A DNA stretch of 64,000 bases, taken from positions 77,876-141,875 of the forward strand of contig DAMCAP010000004.1 of assembly GCA_032059445.1 (NCBI GenBank), written 5' to 3'. This stretch comes from DAMCAP01 sp032059445 (GTDB lineage Bacteria; Bacillota; Clostridia; Oscillospirales; Ruminococcaceae). Shown here piece by piece: positions 43,627-54,258 of the stretch. The notes beneath the pieces were generated by a model. It made no database searches, had not been told where the DNA came from, and saw nothing but the letters and a program-made list of their open reading frames with translations. The position numbers and the translations under genes are program-made. The first letter of the stretch is position 1. Each line of letters opens with the position of its first letter.

Positions 43627-45312
43627 ATGCGCATAAAAGTAATCGGCCTGCTTCTTTGCGTTGCTCTATTGTGTGGGCTCCCAATTCCTGCTTTTGCAGC
43701 GAATCAAGTAAATACCATCGATATTGAGGCTGTTATTTACGAGGACGGCTCCATGCATATCACGCAGATTTGGGAAGGTAGCTTTGAGGAAGGTACAGAA
43801 AACTATATTCCCATGAATGCGCCCGACTACCTAACGATCAGCGAGCTTACAGTCTCTGACCAAAATGGTAGCTATGATATCGTATCGGATTGGAAGATTG
43901 ACTGGAGCTTTGAAGAAAAAGAGAGGAAAAGCGGCATTCATGCCACGGAGAGTGGTTATGAAATCTGCTTTGGTATCAGTCGGTATGGGCAAAACCGCTA
44001 TGTAATTGGCTATAAGCTAGATCATGCGGTAGGTGGTTACAGCGATAAGGACGGCGTAAACTTCAGATTTGTAAACGATGGAATGAATACAACCCCTACC
44101 GACGTGAGGGTCGAGATCCGGCTTGCCGACGGTACACCCATCACCGATGAAATTGCCGATCTATGGGGCTTTGGCTTCGCGGGCGAGGTGGGATTTGCAG
44201 ATGGAAGTATGGTTGCTTATACCAATACCCCGCTTTCTACTCAAAACCATGTGACGCTCCTTTTTAATCTGGAGAAAGGAGTCATTTCTCCCTCACGTCA
44301 GGAGGCTGGGAGCTTTGAAGAACTGCGAAAGATAGCCTTTGAGGGAGGCGATTATGATGACACCGGAGAAGAAGTCTCGACCTTTGAGGCAATCGTCATC
44401 ACGCTTCTGTCATTTGGGCTCCCAATCGGGCTCACGATCTGGATACTTAGGTTAAAAAAGAAGCACGCAGAGAAACAACGACAACGGTTTACTGAGCGGT
44501 TTGGGTATTTTAGGGATATCCCCAACGATGGTGATCTAAGTGCCACCTATGCATTGGGGAGAATGTTTGACCAGTGTGAGGATGGCGCGATTCTCGCCAC
44601 AGGGATGCTACGGCTGATCCAGCTGGGTTGCCTCTCTCCTGTAGAAACTCAGGAGGTGGGCTTTATGGGGAATACCCAAGAAATAGTCAACCTGCGGCTA
44701 ATGGGCAGCCAACATGACAAAATGAACCCGTATGATGAGTACCTTTACACCATATTGGAGGGGGCTGCCGGCTGCGATGCCATCTTGCAGGCAAAGGAGC
44801 TGGAACGCTTTGCAAATGAGAATGATAAGCTGCTTCGTGGTTATATCCAAAAGCATGAAAGTGCGGGCAGAGCATATTTGAATCAGAAGCACTGCATGAA
44901 ACGGTGGAATAATCCTGCCAAACTAAAAGACCTGACACCAACTGGTGAACAGGAGCTGGGGGAGCTGATGGGGCTTAAACGATATCTGATGGATTTTTCT
45001 TTGGTTGCCGAGCGAAGTGTCAAGGAAATGCCGATTTGGCGAGAGCTGCTTAGCTATGCCATGCTGCTTGGCATAGCTGATCAGGTAGCGGAGCAGATGA
45101 AAGAGCTATATCCTCAAATTACTGACCAGCTGACCCGTTACAGCCAAAGCATGGTGACCGCTTATTCCTATCAATTTTTGCTGTACAGCAATATGAGGAA
45201 GGCCGAGCAGCAGCGCCAGCAGGAAAAGCGCAGTAGTGGCGGCGGCGGATTTACTTCCCTTGGTGGTGGCGGTGGCTCTATCGGCGGTGGTACAGGCGGC
45301 GGGACTCGATAA
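43627..45312 (+). CDS. DUF2207 (YciQ-like) membrane protein
   Basis: 561 residues from the ATG at 43627, placed by GAGGTGG and an immediate signal peptide; an ATG at 43615 is the alternative. External beta-rich DUF2207 domain (about 25-240), one membrane helix (about 255-275), a cytoplasmic region, and a Gly/Ser-rich C-terminus (GGGGFTSLGGGGGSIGGGTG). The LemA-DUF2207 pairing is widely conserved. Function unknown. Confidence 0.88.
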   Translation: MRIKVIGLLLCVALLCGLPIPAFAANQVNTIDIEAVIYEDGSMHITQIWEGSFEEGTENYIPMNAPDYLTISELTVSDQNGSYDIVSDWKIDWSFEEKERKSGIHATESGYEICFGISRYGQNRYVIGYKLDHAVGGYSDKDGVNFRFVNDGMNTTPTDVRVEIRLADGTPITDEIADLWGFGFAGEVGFADGSMVAYTNTPLSTQNHVTLLFNLEKGVISPSRQEAGSFEELRKIAFEGGDYDDTGEEVSTFEAIVITLLSFGLPIGLTIWILRLKKKHAEKQRQRFTERFGYFRDIPNDGDLSATYALGRMFDQCEDGAILATGMLRLIQLGCLSPVETQEVGFMGNTQEIVNLRLMGSQHDKMNPYDEYLYTILEGAAGCDAILQAKELERFANENDKLLRGYIQKHESAGRAYLNQKHCMKRWNNPAKLKDLTPTGEQELGELMGLKRYLMDFSLVAERSVKEMPIWRELLSYAMLLGIADQVAEQMKELYPQITDQLTRYSQSMVTAYSYQFLLYSNMRKAEQQRQQEKRSSGGGGFTSLGGGGGSIGGGTGGGTR

Positions 45313-45340
45313 CGATTAATAACATAGGGAGGAACTGATT

Positions 45341-46246
45341 ATGGGCTTATTTAATAAAAAACCTCCTTGCCCCATTTGCGGCGGCAAGATTTCGTGGTTT
45401 CTGCCATCAAAAATTGAGGAGGAGTACATCTGTGACATCTGCTACTGCAAGATAGATATGGATAGTGACAAGGCAAGCCAGCTGACGATGCAGAGCTTCC
45501 GGGAATATCTGGCGTTTTACGATCAAAATCAGCTGCTAAAAGATCAGTTTGTGATTTCTGAGCGGATTGACTTCGGCCTTTGGGAAACAAAAATCATCTT
45601 TGATTTCCAAAACAAGCTCTTTTGCATGAGCAAAAATCCAGATAAAACCGTATTTGAGGGTAAGCAGCTAAAGTCTTTTATCATTAAAGAGGATAGCTTC
45701 TTACTATTTGAGGGCTCAGCAGAGGGTATACGCCGTTATACCAGCACTGTACCAGAGCGTGCCATGGCTATGGCACCGCAAATTGCACAGTTTGTAGCCA
45801 ACAGGCAGATGGCTCGAGCCCTCGACAAGCTAGATGACGGCAAAGAAAACCGATCAACGACCACCCAGTTTTTTGATATCTCAGAGCCTTTTCAAGCGTT
45901 TAATGTGGAGCTGCATTTTGACCATCCTTACTGGACGGTGGTCAAATGTGACATGGAGGGCCCAAGGTTTAACAATACACACCCAAATGTACACGATTAC
46001 ATACGATCTTATCAGAGCAGCCTTGAGGAGATTGAAAGACTGGTGGCTGCATTTAAGACTGTTGCCTTTGCCGAGGCACCGGAGCAGTCTATGAGCCTTG
46101 GCATAGCGATGCAAGGGGTACATACAACGATGGCACCTCCTACCGACGCCATCGAGGAAATCAAAAAATACAAGGCGCTGATGGAAGAGGGCATCATCTC
46201 TCAGCAGGAATTTGACGCAAAGAAAAGACAGCTGCTGGGCATCTAA
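45341..46246 (+). CDS. Zinc-ribbon protein with C-terminal SHOCT domain
   Basis: 301 residues. An N-terminal zinc ribbon of the DUF4428 kind (CPICGG and CDICYC, residues about 10-35), a beta-rich middle domain, and a C-terminal SHOCT helix pair (IEEIKKYKALMEEGIISQQEF). SHOCT domains mediate oligomer contacts. No signal peptide. Third gene of the LemA operon; it may be a cytoplasmic partner of the LemA/DUF2207 pair. GGGAGG precedes the ATG. Confidence 0.8.
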   Translation: MGLFNKKPPCPICGGKISWFLPSKIEEEYICDICYCKIDMDSDKASQLTMQSFREYLAFYDQNQLLKDQFVISERIDFGLWETKIIFDFQNKLFCMSKNPDKTVFEGKQLKSFIIKEDSFLLFEGSAEGIRRYTSTVPERAMAMAPQIAQFVANRQMARALDKLDDGKENRSTTTQFFDISEPFQAFNVELHFDHPYWTVVKCDMEGPRFNNTHPNVHDYIRSYQSSLEEIERLVAAFKTVAFAEAPEQSMSLGIAMQGVHTTMAPPTDAIEEIKKYKALMEEGIISQQEFDAKKRQLLGI

Positions 46247-46442
46247 GGAAACCGCCATACCATGGGCAGGAGGGGGTAGCATGACCTACATCTGGGAGGA
46301 CGATGGCTCTATAGAGTCGTGCAGGAAAGGTAGAGGTATGCCCCTCCTGCCAGGAGCCATATATTCGTTTGCCGCCAATGAAGAAAGCAAAAAGCGGCAG
46401 AGGTTTCTAAAACAAGCAAAATACTTAGGAGGAATAGGATCT

Positions 46443-49400
46443 ATGAAAAAAACGCTCAGTTGGTTTCTTGCGCTATGTATGGTATTTACCATGTCGCCGG
46501 TTTCGGCAATGGCTGAAGAGGTGTATCTAACCCCTGACACAGAGATCATTGGATTTGAGCCACTGACAGATACAGAGCAATCTGTCGCTATCGGCACAGC
46601 TATTGAGGACCTAGCGCTCCCCAAAACCCTAACAGCCACCGTCAAAAAGGCTATGAACGCGAAAGAAGAGGCAGAGCAAAACTCTGGGATCCCAGAGGAA
46701 TATATGGCATCTGGAAGTGTGCCCGATGCTGAATGGGTGGCGATAAGCCAAGAAATCTCGGTAACTTGGGCGTGCCAGACCCAGTATGACAAAGATACTG
46801 CTGGTGAGTATCTATTTGCGCCTGTTATCATGGGCTACGAGCTTAAAGATGGGGTAGAGCTACCACAAATCAAGGTCACTGTGGTAGCTGTTGCACTCAG
46901 GTCAGCCAAAACTACTGTAGTATCAAGCCTTAGTGCGCTCAGAACAGCATTTTATTATGCCACTGACGGTGAAATCATACAGCTGGGTGATGATATAGAG
47001 TTTGGAGGCACAGATGACAGAATAGAGTTAATGTTGGGTCAAAAATCAGTCACGCTAGACCTTAACGGGCATACGCTAGACAGTAAAAGCAAGTCCGCTA
47101 TTCATTTATATTCTGGTACCCTGACCATCACCGACAACACATCCGAAGGTAAGGGTATAATAAGAAGTACAGCTTTTGGGACGATTCAGCCGTTTACGGA
47201 TTGTCATGTTATTATAGAAGGTGGTACGGTAAGTAGCACCGAAAGTGATGCTATTATATGCCAATATAACTCGAAACTCAGTGTAAAGGGCGGCAAGGTA
47301 GAAGCAGGTAGTTATGGAGCTGCAATTAATGGTGGCTCAGGAACAATAAGTGTCTCTGGTGGAGAAGTAATAGCGGGGACTAGTGCGGCAATCGAAGCCT
47401 CCAAAATCCTGATCAGCGCAGATGCCAATGTCACCAGTGCAGCTATGTTTGGGACTATTCAGTTTGCTAGAAATGACGAGACTTCGTCCTTCACCATGAC
47501 GGGTGGCTTGGTGGAGAATACTGGAGCTGGAGCGGCACTTGATTTTGAAACAGCAGGTTCATTCTCTATAACCGGAGGTACCATACAAAATACCGGTACT
47601 GGTAGTTCCATCAAAGTATCTTATAACCCTCAAATCCACTTTATCGGCGGTGATGCCAAAATTATTAATTCGGATGCAACCAATAGCACAATCAACTTAC
47701 TGGTTACCTCATACTACTGCACCCCAGGATTGACTATTTCGGGAGCTACTATCCAAAATCTATCTACTGGGTATGCAGTGCAATGCTCTGATATTACCAT
47801 ACCTGTTTTTATAATAGGTGACAAAACTACTGTAATCAAAAGCAATCTAAGTGCGATGAACACTGTGCCAGACCCTGATGAGGGATTTAAAGTTGTTGAT
47901 AGTGAGGGCGCAGAGCTGGTCTTGACATCTGCAAAAATTAAAGATTACAAGCATCTAGAGTTTCGATTTTTGGGGAGCCCAACAGATGTCGCAAGTATCG
48001 GAGAAGATAGTTACGACTCGCTACAGGAAGCTGTGGATGCTGTGGGAGATGGACAAACCATCACCCTCTTAAAAGACACATTTAAAGGCTTTACTATATC
48101 AGAAGGGAATACTGCGTCCTTTACGCTTGATCTAAATGGTCATGCACTTCAAAGCCAGTACGATGTTGCTATTATACACAACGGAAGTGGTAAACTAACA
48201 GTTAATGATACAAGCGGAGGAAAAATCACTGCCCGTAGCAAATATAACCCGGCGATCGAAGCAATCGCTCTCAACGGCGGTAGCCTAGAGGTAATGAAAG
48301 GTACCATAGAAGGCAGGCAGCATGTAATCTACAACCGTGGATCTGGCACAGTGACCATATCTGGTGGTACAATAAGCTGTAGCTCCGGTGGGTCTTATGC
48401 AATTTATAATAAATCTGATGGTACAGTAAGTATAACTGATGGTAAAGTTTCTGGAGATTGTGTAATCTATAATAGCGCGAGCGGTAAAGTGTATATTTCT
48501 GGTGGTGAGGTGATAAATAAAGCAGGAACTTCAAACAGAGATTATTACCCTACCATTTACACAAATGGTGATTTACAGATCTCGGGCGGGTATATAAATG
48601 GTAATAAAAATATTGCATTACTATTACCTGCCGAAGATATCAAAAAAGTTGAAATTAGCGGTGGTACTATTACTAGCTCGGATACTAGCACCATTCTCAT
48701 TAGTTACACTTGCTTACTGTTAATTAGCGGTGGAACGATAATGAATACCAATAAGAACTCTTATCAAACGCTTGATTTATATAATGATTATGTAAAAGTA
48801 GCAATTAAAGCAGGCTCTCGTATACTCATTAGCGGACCCAAAAGAGCGATGAACAAAGCTCCGGAGCTAGGCGCAGGTGTGCAGGGCAAGGCAAGCACCA
48901 ACTACGACGGAAGCAATCTGGGTAACTACGATGCAGCAAATATAATAAACTACAGATATTTAGAGTTTGATCCTGCCACCGCCCCCACCATCACCTCAGT
49001 GAGCAAAACATCGGCTGACGGTACCTACACCAAGGGAGAGTCGCTGAGCTTTACAGTAGATTTTGATAAGATTGTCAACGTCACCGGCACACCGCATCTC
49101 GTGTTGAGCGTCGGCTCGCAAACACGCCAGGCAGCTTATCAAAGCGGCAGCGGCACGACTTCTCTTACGTTTAGTTATACCGTCCAGACGGGTGATATGG
49201 ATGATGATGGGATTGAATGTGTATCCCCAATCACGCTCAATGGGGGCACTATTACAGATGCCTCAGGAAACAATGCCGTCTTGACTTTTTCACCGCCCGA
49301 CACCACCGGCATTCTCGTTGATACAACGCCCCCTTCTATCACTACCCAACCACTCCATCAGGCAGTGAGCGAAGGGCAGCCGGCTACTTTTGCCGTTACG

Positions 49401-50295
49401 GCAAGTAGCACCTCTCTACTTTCTTATCAGTGGCAGATTGACACCACCGGTACGGGTTCTTCTTTCGTGACGCTTCCAGGCACAACAGGTAGCAGCTATA
49501 CTACCCCAGCGACTACATCCTCTATGAATGGCTACCTATATAGATGTAAGCTTACAAACGCAGCGGGTACCATCTACAGTGATGCGGCCATTCTGACGGT
49601 CAGCAAGCTTGTTTCCGCTACACCTACAGCAACTACCACCACCGTTGCCAAAACCAGCGGGGACCAGGCAAGCGTCAGCTTTACTCTGACCAATAGCCCT
49701 GCTTACGCAGACGGTGCGATGTGGAAGGTCTATGCCCAATCAACTGGTGCAGAGCTGGCTTCTGGCGTGACGGCAGCCAACATCGTCAATGCCTTGACTT
49801 TAACTCATGCTACCGACCTTCCTGCGGCGACATACTACGTCGCTGTTACCGAAAATGGCAAAGCAGAGAGCGCAAGATTGGCACTGACCGTGGGTGCTTC
49901 AGCCGCCCTCACCGGGACGGTAACAATTAGCCCCTATCCGCGAATCGGCAATCACTTGAACGTTCAGGTTAGTAGCAACAATAGCGGCACGCTTTCTTAT
50001 GTATGGAAGGCGGATGGAGTGCAGGTCGGCACAGACATGATCTATACGGTAGCCGCAGCAGACTATGGCAAGATCATTACCCTTGAAATCACTTCCAGTG
50101 TGCAATCTGGTACCCTTACTAGCAATTCCACTGCGGCTGTGGCTAAGAAGATCGCCCCGGCGGCTCCGTCCGCGCCCGTGCTTTCTTCAAAGACCCACAA
50201 TAGCGTTACATTGATGCCCAACCCCGCTTATGAGTACTCTAAGGACGGCACTACATGGCAGAAAAGCAATATATTTGGCGACCTGACGGCAAGCA
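46443..50295 (+). CDS. Large surface protein, N-terminal part (beta-helix and Ig-like domains), cut by assembly gap
   Basis: About 1284 residues from the ATG at 46443 (AGGAGGAATA before it), beginning with the signal peptide MKKTLSWFLALCMVFTM. Two right-handed beta-helix regions (about 160-520 and 520-810) are built from GGTVS/ISGGTI-type repeats and each is preceded by LDLNGHxL. Then come an adhesin-like domain (TSADGTYTKGESLSFTVDF), an Ig-like domain (PPSITTQPLHQAVSEGQPAT) and a second Ig-like block up to the gap. A cell-surface adhesin or S-layer-associated protein. Continues in the next two entries. Confidence 0.8.
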
Positions 50296-50393
50296 NNNNN
50301 NNNNNNNNNNNNNNNNNNNNNNNNNNNNNNNNNNNNNNNNNNNNNNNNNNNNNNNNNNNNNNNNNNNNNNNNNNNNNNNNNNNNNNNNNNNNN
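50296..50393. other. Assembly gap (98 N) inside the surface-protein gene
   Basis: The reading frame differs on the two sides of the gap, so the run of N does not give the true length. Repetitive sequence is a likely cause. Confidence 0.95.
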
Positions 50394-51133
50394 TACACGC
50401 AACCAAAACCGTTGCTTACCCCGCCATGACAATAGATGCCCTGCCCAATAATCCCACCAATGGCAGATATACTTTTAGTGGATGGTATACGGGAGCAAAC
50501 GGCAGCGGGACAAGATTTGTCGCTACTACCCCTGTTGTGTCTAATTTGACCGTGTACCCCTATTGGACCGGCGGCGGTAGTTCCGATGAGGATGGAAGCT
50601 CCTCAGATGACAATGACTCCGTCATTGCTACTCCAGCTCTAAGCGACAGACCTAATACTCCAACACAAGGTGAAATCAAAGTAAGCGGTACAGTAGATGC
50701 TCAGGGCAACGCCATAGTCAACCTCAGCGACAGAGCTGTGAGTGACGCCTTTGATAAGGCACTTGCCGAAGCAAGAGGAAACGGCAACGAGCAAAACGGT
50801 ATCGCATTGGTGCTGCGGATAGACACTGGCAGCAACAATGCTGCTCATGTAAGGGTAAATCTACCAAAGACTGTGCAGGATATCATCATAGCTAAGAAAA
50901 TCGCCAATACAATCTTAGTTGTGGATAACCCAGACATCACAATTGCATTAGACCTAGCTAGTGTTAAGACCATCAATAGCCAAGCAAACTCTGATGTGCA
51001 CCTTACAGCTACCCGCATGGAGAGCAATGCGCTAACTGATGCTGGCAAAAGTCGATGTGAGCGGCTACAAGCAGAGCAGCTTTACCGATGTAAAAAACGA
51101 CGCTTACTATATGGCGTATATAGAGTGGGCTAA
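50394..51133 (+). CDS. Large surface protein, middle part (InlB-like repeat), ending in a frame break
   Basis: Opens at the gap and contains a Listeria-Bacteroides (InlB B) repeat (YTFSGWYTGANGSGTRF), an acidic Ser/Asp linker (SSDEDGSSSDDNDS), and a domain ending in VHLTATRMESNALTDAGKS. After about 51050 the frame turns into non-protein-like sequence to a stop at 51131-51133, while the SLH part resumes in another frame. Either a real frameshift or deletion, or an assembly error. Confidence 0.65.
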
Positions 51134-51746
51134 TAGAAACAACATCGTAAACGGTATTGGAAATGGCAAATTTGCTCCAGATCAGTCCATTACCCGTGAG
51201 CAAATGTCAGTGATCATACAAAACTACGCCAAAGTCATCGGCTTTACTCTGCCAAAAGTCCATGCAGAAAACCACTTTTCGGACAGCGCTAAGATCAGCG
51301 CTGCCACCAAAGAAGCGGTAAAGCAGATGCAGATGGCAGGCATTATCGGTAGCAAGAATGGAAATCTCTTTGACCCACAGGGTATTGCTACCCGTGCTGA
51401 GGTTTCGGTAGTAGTACACCGTTTCGTGGAGCTGATGCTCTCTAGCGATGCCATGGAAGGCTGGTGGATGAATGACTCCGGTCAGTGGATGTATTACGAA
51501 AACGGCAAGCCTTGCACTGGATCAAGGAATTTTGCTGGCTTGACCTATATTTTTGACCAGTATGGTGTAACGGTAGACCTACCGAGAAGATCAAAGGATG
51601 GTACCTACACTGTGCAAAAGGGCGATAGCTTTTGGCTTATTGCTCACAAGCTGGGCTGCACCATGAGTGATTTGGAGAGGCTTAACAACAAGAGTAGGTT
51701 TGATCTGATTATTCCAGGTGATGTGCTTCGGGTCTCGGAGGAGTAA
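51039..51746 (+). CDS. Large surface protein, C-terminal part (SLH domains and LysM)
   Basis: 235 residues in the frame shifted relative to the preceding part. Two SLH domains (SFTDVKNDAYYMAYIEWA..., then NHFSDSAKISAATKEAV...), a choline-binding-like WWMNDSGQWMYYENGK stretch, and a C-terminal LysM (YTVQKGDSFWLIAHKLG). SLH and LysM anchor proteins to the cell wall, so this should be the anchor of the large adhesin upstream. No ribosome binding site before the ATG at 51039, consistent with its being the 3' end of one long gene. Confidence 0.75.
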   Translation: MLAKVDVSGYKQSSFTDVKNDAYYMAYIEWANRNNIVNGIGNGKFAPDQSITREQMSVIIQNYAKVIGFTLPKVHAENHFSDSAKISAATKEAVKQMQMAGIIGSKNGNLFDPQGIATRAEVSVVVHRFVELMLSSDAMEGWWMNDSGQWMYYENGKPCTGSRNFAGLTYIFDQYGVTVDLPRRSKDGTYTVQKGDSFWLIAHKLGCTMSDLERLNNKSRFDLIIPGDVLRVSEE

Positions 51747-51782
51747 GCGTGAATCCAAGATCCTAAAATTAGACCAAATTAC

Positions 51783-51818
51783 AAAAGCCCTGTAAACGGA
51801 TGCGTTTACAGGGCTTTT
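51783..51818. terminator. Bidirectional terminator after the surface-protein gene
   Basis: Perfect 16-bp stem AAAAGCCCTGTAAACG (51783-51798) with its complement at 51803-51818, between convergent genes. Confidence 0.9.
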
Positions 51819-51857
51819 AGTTGGTGCGAAAGTCTGAGACTTAAATTCAAGAGAACA

Positions 51858-52859
51858 TCAATAGGTATAAGAAATTGACTTTACTATGAAGTCTTCTGCA
51901 TCTGAATTATAGATTCTTAGTTTAACAGATCCGTTTTCAAGGGACATTTGTAGCGTATAAGGATATGTATTATCATGGGCCATAATCGATTTTTGAATAC
52001 GATAATTTTTATCATACACATCGATCCACATTGATATAGAGTCACTAGTGGTTAAATTTTGATAGTAGATCACCAAGAATAATTGTCTTTCGATATCATA
52101 AGCCAATCCTACAGCCTCATATTGAGGCATAATCTGTGATGTTGTATTGTAGATCGGGAATTTGTCTATGGGCATAATCGTGTTGCCTGAGTCTAAAGAA
52201 AACTGTCCTATTCCACCACCATAGATAAAATATAGATTTTGACTGTCAAAGAACTGTAGACTAGGTGGGGTATCGTTGATTTTTTGCGTAAAATCCAAAT
52301 TACCAGCCCTAACCACGCGAAACTTTTTGTCATAAACCGTATAGTATATAGGCGACTGCTCCCTATGACTTGATGACCATATATTTTCTTTATAAAAGAA
52401 AAGGTATTGCTCCAACTCATGATTATAGTTGACTCCTATTAGCTGATACGGTAATGTTTCTTGTGATCCACCACTAAACTCTTTAACAACCATTTTCTGC
52501 ATCCATGTGGTGAGATTATATTTTATAAATGTGCAGTTATCATAGACAAGTAGATTGCCGTTGTTATCAAACAGGTATCTAAAGCCTCCAAATGTTTTAT
52601 AACTCTCACCATGTAAATAACGAGCAGTGTTCTTTTGATTATCTCTGAGCAGATAGATTGGATCTATCTGCTCAGAGTCTTGCTCTAAATAGTGAATTGT
52701 GTACCTTCCCGTCGTATCCCAAGCCAAAGGTTTAGATAGCTTAGTAATGTCAACTGGTAGATAGTCTTGCCTCAATGGTATCATAAGCATAATTAAGCCC
52801 AATGCAACAAATACAAGAATGAGGATCATCGTTCGTTTTTTCAGCATATTAAAAATCAT
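51858..52859 (-). CDS. Membrane-anchored protein of unknown function
   Basis: 333 residues; N-terminal hydrophobic helix (about 9-29) and a beta-rich external part with repeated aromatic and Asn/Asp-Gly turns (RYLFDNNGNLLVYDN, IYYTVYDKKFRVV, MWIDVYDKNYRIQ) that could form a beta-propeller-like fold. I do not recognise the family. AAAAGGA precedes the ATG. Lower GC than its neighbours, which may hint at transfer. Confidence 0.6.
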   Translation of the reverse strand: MIFNMLKKRTMILILVFVALGLIMLMIPLRQDYLPVDITKLSKPLAWDTTGRYTIHYLEQDSEQIDPIYLLRDNQKNTARYLHGESYKTFGGFRYLFDNNGNLLVYDNCTFIKYNLTTWMQKMVVKEFSGGSQETLPYQLIGVNYNHELEQYLFFYKENIWSSSHREQSPIYYTVYDKKFRVVRAGNLDFTQKINDTPPSLQFFDSQNLYFIYGGGIGQFSLDSGNTIMPIDKFPIYNTTSQIMPQYEAVGLAYDIERQLFLVIYYQNLTTSDSISMWIDVYDKNYRIQKSIMAHDNTYPYTLQMSLENGSVKLRIYNSDAEDFIVKSISYTY

Positions 52860-53030
52860 AGTAAATCCTTTTGTAATTACACATATATTAAATAGCCCTA
52901 ATCTATAAGGCTTTGACTTCGTAACAACCTAACTATACCATATATTGCTATTCATGCAAATATATATTAATAACTTAGTTTATGACTATTGATCTTAACT
53001 CTCAAGTGGTAACTTCAGAAAAAGTACAAA

Positions 53031-53070
53031 GCAAACACCCTGTAAAGCATTTGCTTTGCAGGGTGTTTGC
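53031..53070 (-). terminator. Terminator after the small membrane protein gene
   Basis: 18-bp stem with one G-T pair (53031-53048 with 53053-53070; core GCAAACACCCTG), followed on the minus strand by T-rich sequence; 39 bases past the stop at 53109. Confidence 0.8.
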
Positions 53071-53108
53071 ATGAAATATTGTAACGATAATCGGCTCGGG
53101 GCTGCCGC

Positions 53109-53393
53109 TTATTTCTCTAGATCTTTGCTTAGCATGCTCTTGAGATAAGCTAGATTATCATCAAGATCTTTCTGTAATGCGCCTATGAAGGACGATAAAA
53201 CAGCAGAAAATATAAATACAACTGCACTGGAGCAAAACAGGATATTTTCACCATTAACCCAGCCGTAATTACGCGGCTCTAGAATAAACCCTAAGCCACC
53301 GTAAAAAGCAAAATACAATGAACTTATAAGTGAAGCAGCTGCAAGCACATTTATAACCGTCTTTAGCTTTGCCAGCTTCCAGAGTTTATACAT
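53109..53393 (-). CDS. Small membrane protein of unknown function
   Basis: 94 residues with two membrane helices (about 12-32 and 48-70) joined by a short loop, and a charged C-terminus (QKDLDDNLAYLKSMLSK). A strong TAGGAGGTAG ribosome binding site before the ATG makes it credible despite its size. No family recognised. Confidence 0.65.
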   Translation of the reverse strand: MYKLWKLAKLKTVINVLAAASLISSLYFAFYGGLGFILEPRNYGWVNGENILFCSSAVVFIFSAVLSSFIGALQKDLDDNLAYLKSMLSKDLEK

Positions 53394-53436
53394 AAGCTAC
53401 CTCCTAGTAAATGAATGTGAGATCAATTCATATAGA

Positions 53437-53475
53437 AAAAGACACATCTTACTCTAGGAGAAAGATGTGTCTTTT
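53437..53475 (-). terminator. Terminator after tRNA-Leu
   Basis: AAAAGACACATCTT (53437-53450) / AAGATGTGTCTTTT (53462-53475), followed on the minus strand by TTTTTC; begins right at the tRNA 3' end. Confidence 0.8.
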
Positions 53476-53558
53476 GGTGCGAAGAATGGGACTTGAACCC
53501 ACACGATGTAACTCGCTACCACCTCAAAGTAGTGCGTCTGCCATTCCGCCACCTTCGC
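53475..53558 (-). tRNA. tRNA-Leu (anticodon GAG)
   Basis: 84 bases on the minus strand, GCGAAGG acceptor arm pairing with the 3' end, D-loop GGCGGAATGGCAGACGC, anticodon stem CTACT/GGTAG around loop TTGAGGT (anticodon GAG, reading CUC and CUU), a long variable arm typical of class II tRNAs, T-loop GGTTCAAGTCC, and an encoded CCA after discriminator A. Confidence 0.95.
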
Positions 53559-54258
53559 ATATATCAGAGCCAGAAGCTCTTTGCTAAGACAGTATAACAA
53601 ATAAAATTAGGGATGTCAATGGGTAAAAATCAAGCCTAGCCGAGATTTTTTACACAGGGAGTTGATATTTGTAATCTTTTTATCTAGCAAAGGGGCTTGA
53701 CAAGAAATAGACTTTTGGGTGTTTTGCGGGGATAATAGATTTCCATGTTGAAAAAACATCCGATTTATTTTGAAATAACTATACTTATCTCTGATTTATG
53801 TTGAAAACTATGTTGAAACTGTTTAATACTATTTGTATATGGCGGTTTTTGCCTTGATATTGAAGGCTTTTTAACAAAAATCATGGGTAGCAACATGCAA
53901 AATCCCATTATAAGGAATATTATGACAAATACTTTTATGCCCATGTGATAAAAATGGCTATTCAAATCCGTGAAGATGTAGTATAATAACCGCATAGCAG
54001 TGATGATATCTCTATGCATGCCTGACCTGAAGTCTTGGGTTTATGCTGCCACTTGCTTATGCCATTGGGAGAAGGTAGCCATAGGTTATGGACTAAATGC
54101 AGTATATCTGTAAAAGCCCGACCTAGTACCTTGTTAATGTAATGGACAATGCGAAGCGACGGCCCCGACATAGCAGCAGAGCAATCGCAATCTGTGGTGG
54201 CATACCCTTAAGGGGATGCATGTAAGCATATCTTGAAGAAAGGACAAATCCCCTACTA
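53559..54258. other. 700-bp region without a supported protein gene; possible structured RNA or leader
   Basis: TATAAT at 53982-53987 may be a promoter element. From 54045 to 54177 a series of nested complementary segments is visible: GCTGC/GCAGC, GCTT/AAGC, CCATT/AATGG, AAGGTA/TACCTT and an inner CCATA/TATGG hairpin. It could be a non-coding RNA or the long 5' leader of the SGNH gene at 54259. The part from 53559 to 53980 is AT-rich with one doubtful minus-strand open frame (53765-54019). Confidence 0.35.

Noticed and set aside
48271..48534. Minus-strand open frame rich in Tyr, His and Leu
   Set aside because: Arises as an antisense reading of the repetitive beta-helix coding sequence.
46443..50295. 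Possible CRISPR or tandem-repeat array in the surface-protein gene
   Set aside because: The repeats are degenerate protein-level beta-helix coils in frame, not identical DNA repeats with unique spacers.
53765..54019. 84-codon minus-strand open frame with one hydrophobic segment
   Set aside because: No convincing ribosome binding site, low-complexity AT-rich composition, and it overlaps the putative promoter and structured region. Left as doubtful.
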